DNA of 64,000 bases from Dendrolimus kikuchii (taxonomy: Eukaryota; Arthropoda; Insecta; Lepidoptera; Lasiocampidae). Where the stretch lies: contig CM034410.1 in NCBI GenBank assembly GCA_019925095.2, positions 14,162,436 to 14,226,435 on the forward strand, written 5' to 3'. The notes under the pieces were generated by a model, which saw nothing but the letters and a program-made list of their open reading frames with translations, was not told the origin of the DNA and searched no databases. Shown here piece after piece: positions 33,963-44,700 of this stretch. How positions within the stretch are numbered: the first letter of the stretch is position 1; each line of letters opens with the position of its first letter. The translations under genes and the position numbers were made by a program.

Positions 33963-36900
33963 GACTATGTACATATGTATGTACATACATAACTTCACGC
34001 CAGTTCCCTTGCGGGGTAGGCACGAACAACAGACCGCCATTTCGGCCCATTCTTCTTTTTTTTATTTTTTTTTATTGCAGGATTTCAGCAGACAGGCAGA
34101 CGGCCCACTTGATGGAAAGCGGTTACCATCGCCTATGGACATTTGCAACACCAAACGTGCTACAAATGCGCTGCTGCTCTCTTAAGGGAGACTGGAACCT
34201 GGTCACTAATGCCGGAACACAAATCAAGGTTGTTATGGCGACATACTTTAGACCAGGGGTGGTAGCCATCCAGTCGGGCAAATGCCCTACCACCTGGCTG
34301 TGGGTTTTTAAGTCGCCTCTTACGACAGGCCGCCCGGCCGCAGGAAATTGTATTCTTTCTCCGTTCCTGCACGGATAAAACAATTCTTACACACCTCACT
34401 TGCCTCTTTGACATTCATAACTCTTGTCATGCAAGCTCGTCTGTTTTTAAGATTCCTGACATCACCTTCTGCTAGTACACGATCAATTTGATCATGGAAG
34501 GTGTGTCGTGGCCTTCCACGACTTCTGCATCCATCCACTTTTGCATTGTATATCTGTTTAGTCATTCTTTCCACATGCCCGAACCACCGGAGCATTCCTT
34601 GTATATAAATATATAACATTACATATGTATGTAATGTTATATATTTATATTTCTTAAATTAGTTTGAGTATTTATGTATCTATTGCCTTTTTCCTGCATC
34701 ACCTACAACCCCTGATTCAAATTTGTTTTTGATCTAGGTTGCCTGGAACAGATCGCTATGAGCGATAAGGCCGCCTTCTCTCCACCCCCCCCCCCGTCTC
34801 TCTCACTTTACTCCTCGAATTCCTGCCAAAAATTCCTAAAGCTTACTTAATAATTACAAATTCATAAAGAACTCACCAAACATCTTCATGCCCATGAAGA
34901 TCCAAACGGCGAAGGAGGCAACAAACAAAGTCCACCCGACCACTCCCTTCCACTCTCCGGTGGGTGCCTGGAACTCGGCATAGGTCTGACAGAAGGACGC
35001 CCGGTATAGACTTTTCTTCTCTTCTAGACTCAATTTGCGCCAATCGCCCTTTTCTTTCTCACGGAGGACCTGAAAGGAGATATTTTTATTGCGAAATCGC
35101 AAACAGACGGCCCACCTCATGGAAAGTGACCAGTGGCAATGCCAACCTTTACAATGGGTAGGGGGATTAGATAGGAAAAACGGGATAGAAGGGATGTGAT
35201 ATGGGATTGGGATAGGAAAGGTTGGATAGAAAAATAAAAATGAATGCATTTATTTCAAAATGGAATCTTACAGATTACTTATTGAAAGTTATGAGTCCAT
35301 GGGAGCTCGTAGCGCCGACTAGCGCTTTTTTTATTGGACTTGACTTTATGTTGTTGGTCCGAAGACCTTACAACTTTACCGGGGTTTTTGGGGCAAGTGC
35401 CTTCGCGAAGAGAAGGCGCTCGAGCCCGGGGGGGCAACTTGCTCGAGGGAGCTCCCTAAGGAGTTTTACCTCGGCTGGACTGTTGCCATGAGAGGGGGAT
35501 GAATTTAATGATGCCCACCATAGGGCGACACAAAGCACTAATTGAGAACGGGCGACGGGTAATATAAAGCCCGAGGGGAAGGATCCCAGCGGGCCGGGAT
35601 CAGTGGTTCGCGGCGGCCTACGCTATCTTACTGCCGTTTCGCAACGTGTTATGGCTGGCAGAGAAGAAACGGCGAAAGAAACTTCCCAGCAACACGCCTA
35701 GTCTATCCTGTGGGGGGCAGCTATGTCTCCTAGCGTCCCTCGCGGGGACGTGGAGAGATCTTGATTGGCGGCGTCTGCGACGCCGCCGTCTGTGTCTGTC
35801 TGTCGGTGTCTGCCAGCCTACCGTCCTAATCGCGGGCGGACTGATCCGGGTCAGCCGTTTCGTAATAACGTCGTCAGGACGTTACGCGGTCGTCGCACAA
35901 GAGCCTTTCGACGAGGCTTATAATCGGACGCGGACACGACGAGCGGATTTCGATGGTGCGGCGCGAGATTGAAATACTTACGCGAGGGCGACGTAATGTA
36001 GTTTTTGATGGAGGGAAGCTCCAGATCGCGGTGGAGGTCGAAATTACGCATATAGAGGGGAGCACCGACGGCTCTGCGCATGAATTTGTTCTGCAAGATT
36101 TGCAGTTTATCTAAAAGGGCAGGCTTGGCATGGCCGAATACCACACTCGCGTATGTCATGATCGGGCGGACTGACTAGCGCAGCGCGGGAGCGCACATAT
36201 AAATAGTTCCTCTATCTCCTTCGCACATCATCCGTCCCGCTCACACACTGTGCTATACATTGTACTAGCAGTACGATTTGTTAATATTTGTACTGAAACG
36301 GTAACCTTAGTTACCGTTTCCAAAATAAATCAGTTCATATCAGCACTTGACAGTGAATACTACTCTCTGCCATCTGAAGTATTATTTAACCTCTACCTCT
36401 CGCTGCTACAAGTCTACCACTGCTTCCGAAGCAATTTTAGTTACTGTTAAAGGAGAGAGAGCAACGCAACAGACTCCCCAGCAGCATATTTTTACTTGAT
36501 ATTTATTATTATTCGTTTTTTTTTTAATGTACTTTAAATACAAGGCTTATCAGAGTAATTTTTCTAAATGATTAGTGGAAGCCATTTAAAAAATTCGAAA
36601 TTTGTGCTGGGACACATAGTAGAAGTGAAAATTCAACGGATAAGTGGTAAAACAAACCGCAACGGACAAGTGGAAAAACTCACAACTTAATTTCAACTTG
36701 AAGTTTTACGGGCAGGTTTTCAAATTGGACAAGTATTAACAATCCTGTTTTGAATGTTTTATAACACTAACTCAAACGGTCTTTTTAGGTCTTTAAAAAT
36801 TATCTAAAAATGAATAAAATGACTGATAATTATTGTTCTTGCAACAGAAAAGTCACAGAGATTAGCAGTAAATTTGAACTTACCTTAATATCAGGAGTGT

Positions 36901-38702
36901 CAGGGCGGAATCTGATGGCAGGCATTGGGAAGTCAGCTCGGTCTGCGTAGTTTGGTTGACCGTTGAATCCATAACCTACCCATTCTCGGTTGCCAATCTG
37001 CAAAATATTAATTACAAAATAAACAATTACAATACAGTAGAGTCTATTTATTACGACTCCACCTATATATGTAACATTTTATATATGTGTAATTATTTCA
37101 TATCAACAGCTTAATCTATATATATAAAAATCAATTGCTGTTCGTTAGTCTCGCTAAAACTCGAGAACGGCTGGACTGATTTGGCTTATTTTGATTTTCA
37201 ATGATTTGTGGAAGTCCAGGGAAGGTTTAAAAGTGGGTAAATATGAAAAAAATGCTTGGAATATAGTAAAAACAACAATTTCGCTTTCCCTTAGAAACTA
37301 TTCCTATCTGTCAAACATTTGATGTTCGTCCCGTCGTTCAGAAATCAACGTTTTTTATTTATTGATTCTGAGGCGGAACGAAGTTTTTGCCGGGTTAGCT
37401 AGTAAAAAATAATTACACATACATAAAATTCTTTATGACAATGTTGGATATGGTGACATGTAAACCTCGCTTATAGTGACATGTGCTTGATTATGGACCT
37501 ATTTTTATAAATTATGTCTGGTTATAGTGACAATGATAGCAATATTAGAATGAATCTTGTGCTTGAAAGTATCAATTGCCTTTATTCTAATCCAAACAGC
37601 TCTTCTACGAAAATAACAGTGCTAGATGCAATTATTATTGTTAATGATGCCAGGTATGAAATGAAGAGAGAGAGAGAGAGAGATAACATTTTATTGCACA
37701 CCAAGATATACAATCACAAAAACAGACCTTATTTACAATATTTTCTATGCAATATAGTAGGCCTTATCACTCAAAGCGATCTCTTCCAGGCAACCTACAT
37801 CAAAGAAATTTAAATCAAGCAATTTAGATGGTGCAGGAAAAAGGCAATGGATACATAAATACTTAAACTAATTTTATAAATAAATATATACACATATAGA
37901 ATAATATATTTCGTTAATCGGACATAACTATTTGTAGACATATAGTGTTTTCTGAGTAAATATCTAAATTTTGGTAAGGGTTTGGCCTCTCTGACAGTAA
38001 GAGGCAGCATATATGTATTAATTATATATTAATAATTATCCAAGTACTTATATGTTTTGTCACTTCCCTTCAATGTCACTAAGAACATATTCTACTTTGT
38101 TTTTCAAATGATTGGAGTGTGGTGGTTTTGAAATCTATGAGCCTTTATAAAAAGCTACTAATTAAAATGCCTAGTAGCAAATAGTTAGAATCAACAGTGA
38201 TTTTGTACGAGCCTACCTATCTATTTGACGTCATAAGGCGTAACAAAAGGAGTCAAATAACGCTTTATCATTTAAAAAGTAATTAAAATGATTTCTATGA
38301 TATTTTAAAAGTTAAACAATAATATAATATATGTAGGTTGCACTGAGATCGGGTTCTAAAATCCTCCTAATCACCTGGAGCGATTTTGGTGATTTTGTTT
38401 TTGTGTCATGAAATAAAGTCTTTTAGGAATTCAGAAAAAATGGCGGTATAAAGTTCGCCGGGTCAGCTAGTATATATAACGAACAATTTTTTTTTCAGTC
38501 TCGAGTGATAAAATGTTTGTTTTTGATGTTTTAAGAACTCCGTCTAATAAACCATAGAAACCCACTTGAAAACTCACCTATATATGTAATACAAGTTCAT
38601 ATTCATTACCTTGGCAAGTTCACCGAGTGATGACGAAGCCCTGGCGCAGAGGGGGACGCGGACTGCATCTAACAGTGCACGGCGCATTAAGTAATTAGCC
38701 AT
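32750..38702 (-). CDS. COX4: cytochrome c oxidase subunit 4, mitochondrial
   Basis: Coding exons in transcript order are 38702-38610, 36997-36884, 35069-34877 and 32883-32750, with phases 0, 0 and 1. They total 534 bp, or 177 residues, the usual length for insect COX4. Residues 1-31 are a basic presequence without acidic residues until its end (MANYLMRRALLDAVRVP). The mature part has IGNREWVGYG, FPMPAIRFRPDTPDI, LREKEKGDW, LYRASFCQTYAEF, a single membrane span at about 111-131, and the C-terminal YSPMPDTLGEE and KWDYENNRWK. It is a nuclear-encoded subunit of respiratory complex IV in the inner mitochondrial membrane. The ATG follows an acceptor AG directly (ttccag), so a non-coding 5' exon must lie upstream, probably within 39.9-41 kb. 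A possible AATAAA (minus strand, 32523-32518) lies about 230 bp past the stop. A paralogue sits at 58.5 kb on the other strand. Confidence 0.95.
33055..33240 (-). repeat. tRNA-derived SINE K, copy 1
   Basis: On the minus strand GGTTCGATTCCTGG (a B-box-like motif) and the downstream TGGTCTGGGTGTCTGGGATC match the copies at 53508 and 63421. The A-box end is eroded. It lies in COX4 intron 3. Confidence 0.65.
33300..33500 (+). repeat. SINE-like family B, copy 8 (partial)
   Basis: It starts inside the family at AACAACCCACAGCCAGGTGG and lacks about 40 bp of the centre. It lies in COX4 intron 3. Confidence 0.7.
33501..33984. repeat. COX4 intron with (TA)n microsatellite
   Basis: (TA)n lies at about 33879-33962. 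33690-33800 resembles inverted 37960-38010 (CTCTGACAGTAAGAGGCAGC). Confidence 0.5.
33985..34605 (-). pseudogene. LINE reverse transcriptase C-terminal fragment interrupted by a SINE
   Basis: On the minus strand 34605-34383 encodes GMLRWFGHVERMTKQIYNAK and GRPRHTFHDQID, matching the 6785-7505 element. The last part of that element continues at 34046-33985. Family B copy 9 sits exactly between the two parts. Confidence 0.75.
34047..34382 (-). mobile_element. SINE-like family B, copy 9, with target duplication
   Basis: Full length with an A-rich tail (T run on the plus strand). The LINE target GCCCATTCTTACACACC is split so that ATTCTT occurs on both sides. This shows that family B retroposes with short target duplications. 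It lies in COX4 intron 3. Confidence 0.85.
34606..34876. repeat. AT palindrome and LINE tail in COX4 intron 3
   Basis: ATATAACATTACATATGTAT and its continuation at 34609-34650 form a palindrome. 34738-34785 is the AGATCGCT/GCGATAAGGCCGCC LINE tail seen at 3440. Confidence 0.5.
35300..36180 (-). mobile_element. Jockey-type LINE, 5'-truncated
   Basis: On the minus strand the end of the reverse transcriptase ORF (36159-35851) is followed by a GC-rich 3' UTR. The coding part reads MTYASVVFGHAKPALLDKL, QILQNKFMRRAVGAPLYMRN, LHRDLELPSI, typical of Jockey-clade C-termini. It begins at the region after the polymerase core. It lies in COX4 intron 2 in sense orientation. Confidence 0.8.
36181..36883. 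other. COX4 intron 2 remainder
   Basis: 36560-36740 is the uninterrupted form of the old repeat split at 9500-9990. The rest shows nothing recognisable. Confidence 0.4.
37115..37402 (+). mobile_element. short non-autonomous Helitron
   Basis: It starts TCTATATATATAAAAATCAA after host A and ends GCCGGGTTAGCTAG before T, 288 bp. It carries ACTCGAGAACGGCTGGACTG. It lies in COX4 intron 1. Confidence 0.75.
37403..38609. repeat. COX4 intron 1 with LINE tail and Helitron 3' end
   Basis: A short (GA)n lies at 37665-37682. 37765-37795 is the inverted LINE tail (AAAGCGATCTCTTCCAGGCA). A Helitron-type 3' end, CGCCGGGTCAGCTAG, closes at 38470. Confidence 0.5.
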
Positions 38703-38732
38703 CTGGAATATTACGATAATGTCAGTTGAGCA

Positions 38733-39046
38733 TATTTTTTTTATTTTTTATTACTGGACTACAGCAGACAGGCTGACGGCCCAACTGTGATGGAAAATGG
38801 ATACCATCCCATATTAACATTTGTAACACTAGGTATTACCCATATGCTGATGTACTTATAGATGGAACCTGGCCTCTAATGCCAAACACAATTCAAGGTT
38901 GTTATGGCGGCATGCTCTAGAGCAGGGGGTATTCATCCAGACAGGCAAATGTCCTACCACTTGGCTGTGGGTTGTTTTGTCACCTCTTACGACAGGCCGC
39001 CCGGCTGCAGGAAATTGTATTCTTTCTCTGTTCCTGCATGAATAAC
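38733..39046 (-). repeat. SINE-like family B, copy 10
   Basis: Full length but more diverged than most. It lies just upstream of the COX4 ATG exon, in the intron behind the putative non-coding first exon. Confidence 0.75.
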
Positions 39047-39393
39047 ATGTAACCTATCTGGCTGCTTCAATATCTGATTGTAACGACTCAAATTGAATTA
39101 AATAGGTACATCAGTATTAAAATTTACATACTTATATGTTTCTACTATGTATTCTTGGCTAATTTCTATTTATAAAAAAATCTCATAGCAGACTATATCT
39201 TTTCATAAGTTAACATATAATATTATATAACATACATTATTATTGTATAACAATATAGGAAATATAGTGACCTAAATGCTGGCATGTATTCAGGGCAACA
39301 CTTTGATGTTGCCATCCAGGGCAGGAACAGGTTCTGTACCAACAGCAATTTGGGCCTTATATATTACTAGCTGGGACTTATAATATTAGTGTT

Positions 39394-39927
39394 GAGTGGG
39401 GTATAGATGCACCTTTATTTTAAGTCATGGGAGGGGCGGAGGGGTGTGGAGGCAGAGGGTAGGGAGTAATACTTAACCCTTCTGCAACCCCTATGTCAAG
39501 AAAATGTATAGTTCTTAAGATGTTTTTGTAAATGTAACCTCAGGTCAGCAAGTGTCACATCCAATTTGTAACCATTATTTAAATAGTTTTCAATGAATAA
39601 ATGGTAACTAGTCTGTTCTGGCACAAGTTATGACAAGTGACTAGAACGGTAAGATTGGTTAGTCTTTAGACCAAAGCCGACGAGCCGAACAAGCGGAGCA
39701 AGCATTCGTGCAGTGGTTACCATTTTATTATTAATAATTATTTAAATGATGGGTACAAATCAGTTGTGGCACTCACTGACTGCTGCACAAAAACATTAAT
39801 ATCTCAAGAACTATATATTTTCTTGACATAGGGGTTGCAGGAGTAAATATGCCTCCCTACTCTCCTCATCCACCACCCTACACATCTATTACTTAAAACA
39901 AAGGTGCCCTATACCCATACCACTCCC
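39394..39927. mobile_element. fold-back transposon with 8-bp target duplication
   Basis: Two arms of about 130 bp (39394-39520 and 39800-39927) are inverted copies of each other, sharing GCAACCCCTATGTCAAGAAA. TTAGTGTT flanks both sides (39386-39393 and 39928-39935). The loop of about 280 bp has no gene. The 8-bp duplication suggests an hAT-type enzyme. Confidence 0.85.
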
Positions 39928-39935
39928 TTAGTGTT

Positions 39936-41069
39936 AGTATCTATGTCACATAGAAGTAGCCAAGGGATTATTGTGTTATAATTTGAGGTGACATTGCGAG
40001 TGACAACATTGACAGACAACTCATGTATATACACTAATGCAGCTAATCATTAACAGCTTTATTTTTAACACTGTAAGTCGCATTTCGACACAGTCGCTAA
40101 TACTAAAGCAGGTGGAGCAGGGGCATAAGAAAGATAAGATAAATTGACAACTAAACAGGTTATACCAAGTAATTTAACAAATAGAAATTCCGTTTGTATA
40201 CCAAAAAATTAACTATAAATGAATAGTATGTTGTAGACGATCATTATTAACTACAATTCTCAGCAGTTTTCACAAATTCCATATCCTTAGATAAAAGTTA
40301 GGTTACTTCATATCAATCAATACCACAGTTACATAACAATATAAAAATCTTTGGATTCGAGTTATATGAACAAGTAAAAAGTTAAATTTAATCAAAAATT
40401 TAGTACAATAAAGAAACTACTTAAAATTATCAACAGACGGTCAATAAAAACACAAAATAATTTTAAATTTGGAACTTTACATAGTGGGTTGTTTCAACAT
40501 TTTATTGACTTACCACTCGGACTATATGGCAAGCACAAGAATAAAATAAATAAATAGTCAAACACTTGACAAATAATAATTTACCTTTTAAATTATTTTA
40601 TTTCTGGGTTATATTTTCTTCCTACACTAACCCAAAATGACTTAAATTACTTAAAAAATTAAAGAAACGAGCGCCACCTAGCGACGTTCTACTAATCGAT
40701 AATTTTACGTTTCTGTTCACGCAAAATAATTATAGACTAGCTCTACATTCTTGCAAGAACATTGCGAACAAGTGAACGAAAACTCGTTATTCCACATTCT
40801 CGTTACTGTCGGGCTCGCGGTGTTCTTACGAGAATGTGCCTTTTATTGTTATTCTAGTTTTTGAAAAATAAATTCGCACATTAGTATATTTAACCATGTT
40901 ATATGTTTATGATTTTTAAAGATTCCTGCCCAAAAAATCTGCCCACCAACAAACAATACCTACGACAAAATAGTTCGTATGATTATGTTACATTTCTAAA
41001 TTTAAACGGACCTATTCGTAGAGAGTTAGAGTAAGTTTGAACGCCTTTTTATGGTTCTTAAAGAAGCAT
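39936..41069. other. COX4 5' flank
   Basis: No coding exon is seen. A non-coding first exon and promoter of COX4 are expected here or nearby, since its ATG exon begins at an acceptor. 40740-40860 is the least AT-rich part. Confidence 0.3.
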
Positions 41070-41316
41070 TCATATTTTTTATTTATTTTTATTGCAGGAG
41101 TTCAGAAGACAGGCAGACGACCCACTTAACGCAAAGCGATTACCATCGCCTATGGACATTTGCAACAACAAATGTACTACAAATGCGTTGCTGCTCTCTT
41201 AAAGGAGACTGGAACCTGGTCACTAACGCCGGAACACAACTCAAGGTTGTTATGGCGGCATATTCTAGACTAGGGGTGGTCGCCATCCAGTCGGACAAAT
41301 GCCCTACCACCTGGCA
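41070..41316 (-). repeat. SINE-like family B, copy 11
   Basis: It lacks the CGGCCGCAGG end. It lies between the ends of SPH-A and COX4. Confidence 0.75.
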
Positions 41317-41444
41317 TATTAAACTAAGACCGATAAAATCTATATTTTATAATTTTTCAAAGGTCCAATTGGCACATACTTGTTATCTATGGATAATATT
41401 TATTAAATATTATCTATGGCCACTTAATTTATTTTAAGACACAG

Positions 41445-41710
41445 GGAGTTTTTGGCGGGAACCGAAAGGGGACGTTGTGCTTTGCAGTTTTATTTTCTAA
41501 AAAGATTTAAAATGAACAATAGTTGTAAGATATTGATAGTTTTTGAGTAGTAATTATGAGTTTTTGTGAGAAATGTGAACTGTATAGTCAAATGTGGCCT
41601 AAAACTCTAAAGAGTTTTCACAAGAACTCCGTTGAATGGTGTGGATTGTAGCCTACAATACAACTGCGCCTGGCTTAAAGGCCTAGTTGCCAAGCCATAA
41701 ATAAAAAAAA
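41445..41710 (+). mobile_element. retroposon family A, copy 5 with 11-bp target duplication
   Basis: TTAAGACACAG flanks the element (41434-41444 and 41711-41721). It starts GGAGTTTTTGGCGGGAACCG and ends CCAAGCCATAAATAAAAAAAA. It gives the clearest element borders of the family. Confidence 0.9.
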
Positions 41711-41796
41711 TTAAGACACAGCTAGTTGACATTAAACTTAATAATTCAATGGCTGTATTGAAATCAAAATAAGTAACCAAAATATACTAAATGGGA

Positions 41797-44700
41797 TCAA
41801 TATACAAAAGATACATAATGTTTATTTAATTTATTAACCGATTCATTCTTTTTAATAGCTTCAGTTAACAAATCGAAAAGATCTTCTTGTGGCAATAAAT
41901 CCAAAATTTTCGTCCCATTCGCATTGTTCCTATAAGTCCAATCCTGAAAATGTTCAATAGGAATACTCATTCCATCTTCATCTAGCTCATCATTCTTTCC
42001 GTCACTATATTTTTCTTTATCTGATAAATATAACAATGTTAATACAGAATCGTCTATAATTTTCTGGTTTTTCCCTCTGTTCACATTTATAGTATCATTT
42101 TCAATATCACTGTATTCTGAACTTTCTCCATTTTCGATCAATTTTTCTAATTGAATATTATCCATTAATTTGACGATATCGGCCTCTAAGTGTTGCTCTT
42201 CGTCTTTCAATAACATTCTATCTATTGCTGTATATTTTGCCGGATTCTCTGCAGCTTCTTCAACAGTTTCAGGAACTTCGTCATCATTGCTTACGAATTC
42301 TTTTAATTCATAGGCTTGTTTAGTTGTTAAAAGATTAGCAGTATCTTCTACATTATTTGTGTACTCTATTTCTAATTTATCACTGGCAGGATAAGGGTAG
42401 TCTATGGGTGATTTTGTTACGTTTACCCAATCATAAGCCTCATTATCAAGCTTCTTGTGACGTTTTAAATTTTTATTTAAGGCTAAAAAATTGTTTTTTT
42501 CTATTTTCTCTTGATCGCCATCAACATAATCATTCCTATCATCTTTATTAAAATGTTCAACCATTTTCTCAACAATGTCTTTGGTTTTTTCACTTTCCAT
42601 ATATTCATCGACTTCTCTGCTCCCAAACATGGTTTTTAAGAACTCCTTAAATATTATCTCTTCAGTTCTTAATCCTGAGATTGGGGTTGTTGACATCTTC
42701 TTTTGCTTTCCTAGTGGTGGCATTCTGTATCTCGTGGTCATAGTTATCTTGTGTATTGGAGGTAGGGTCACTGTGTAATATTCTTTTAATGTTGTACGCT
42801 TTTTAAAATGTGGCACGTCCTGTGAAATAATCAAAATAACTTTTATATAATATTCCATTCAACATTTAGTTTCGAATACCTAGACACTATGAAGAAGAAA
42901 TCGCTCGAAGCGATAAGCCTTTGACCATGAAACTATTTAAAGATTTGATTCGAAATCATTAACATAACTGTCCTTATGTTGTGTATTCCTGTACACACAG
43001 GAAACAATATGGTATCATTGGTATCACAAACCACTACTGTAGATACTGTGTTGCCGTTGTTAGCACCCAATTCCAGACAACTCGATGATACATTATAAAA
43101 AGAAAATAATCTTAAAATTTAAAAGTAGTTTTAAAAATTACTTCGTACTAACAAATTTTGTAACGTATGTCAAAATGTATAGGTGAATGTATATGTATAT
43201 GTGTGTATGTAAGTGGTGTGTGTACATATAAACGCTTGAGGATGCGGTTACAGACTTATTATACTAGTGTAGTCAGTTTGGTAAATTTTCGGTTTTAAAG
43301 GGAGTTCATTAGCCAGTTAAATAATTTTAATTTACATTCGCGATGACTAAGAGAATATACTTATATTTAGTAACTTATTACCTCGATTGTAAATGTTAGG
43401 ACTAAGAAGTAAGCATGTCGGCTTAGATCATATAAACGTGTACAAACTAAATTGTATCTTCTTTTATTATGTATATACTATTGTATGTCTTTGAAGACTA
43501 CGGGCCATAAAAATGGCCCGGACATTTGGAAGGCTTGCGGGGGGGCCATGGGAAGGCCAACACGTAGAGGCCCTTTGACAAATTTAATGTAAATGTGGCG
43601 TGACACTGACCAGCGTTTATCCAAGTCTACACCATATAGTAATGCACTCAAGGACAAGCTCCGGCCAGGGTAGGACTGTTGTGGGAAATGAGGATAAAAG
43701 TACCGGGCTATTGGGGTGAACTGCTAGTGGTACTAGGGGTCTGGAAATATGGGGACTATGGCGTCTGCCCGTCGCAATGTTCGGGGAACATGGAAAAATG
43801 GGCAGACGGTGAATCGCCACTCCCTGCATGGGCCCCAAAAGGTGCCATAGAAGACAGGGGCAATATGAGTGTGAGTGGCTAAGGGGTGTAGAGAGGTGGG
43901 CTGCAGGTTCACCGAAGCTACTTCTGACGTGATGCCATTTATCACTTTCACCCCTGGACCTTAAGTCTACTTATGTATACTATTTTTAATATATCTAAAT
44001 ATATATTAGTATAACCATTGATGTAATTGTTTATTTTAGTGAACAGTAAAGTATTATCGATCTATCTCAGACTCTTACATCAGTGTCTACTGTCTAAGTA
44101 TATGTATCTGATGACATAGCTGAAGTACTTAAGTCATCAGCGCTCAACTAGGCAAAAGTTCAGTAGGACGTTTATTCCTCGTATTATATTAATCTGGAGG
44201 GAACTTCCTTCTTCGCTTCTTCAAGATTCTCTATCTGCGCTGCGACATTGGGTTGTGGTCATAAAATTCTTCGAAACCAGCGCGTTAACAACTCCCGTGG
44301 TCTTACGAGACATCTATAAGCGATAATAACCACTTTCCATCAGGTGGTTCCACCTGTTTGCATGTCACACCCAATAAAATATTACTTAACTATTTATTAT
44401 CAGATGCTTACAAAACCACGTAGGTGTAAGTATAATTCTTACTGACCTGTTCCATAATCTCCTCAATCCAGTCATTGTAGAAGCCTAGTTTAGTAAAAAC
44501 CGTTGGTGCGTCCGGGGTCCCGCAAGCTGGTGATCCGAAACTGATTACTCCTGCCAGTTTTCCATTAACAATACCCGGGCCACCGACATCTTGCTATTAT
44601 AGATAAACATTCATAAAATAAGTGCTTATAAATGTATTTACATATCATATCAACGTATAATTATAAAATCCTTCACCTATTGTTAGGTAATTTATAAATA

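Noticed and set aside
35646..35972. 108-residue plus-strand frame
   Set aside because: Antisense of the Jockey ORF and UTR; it has no motif of its own.
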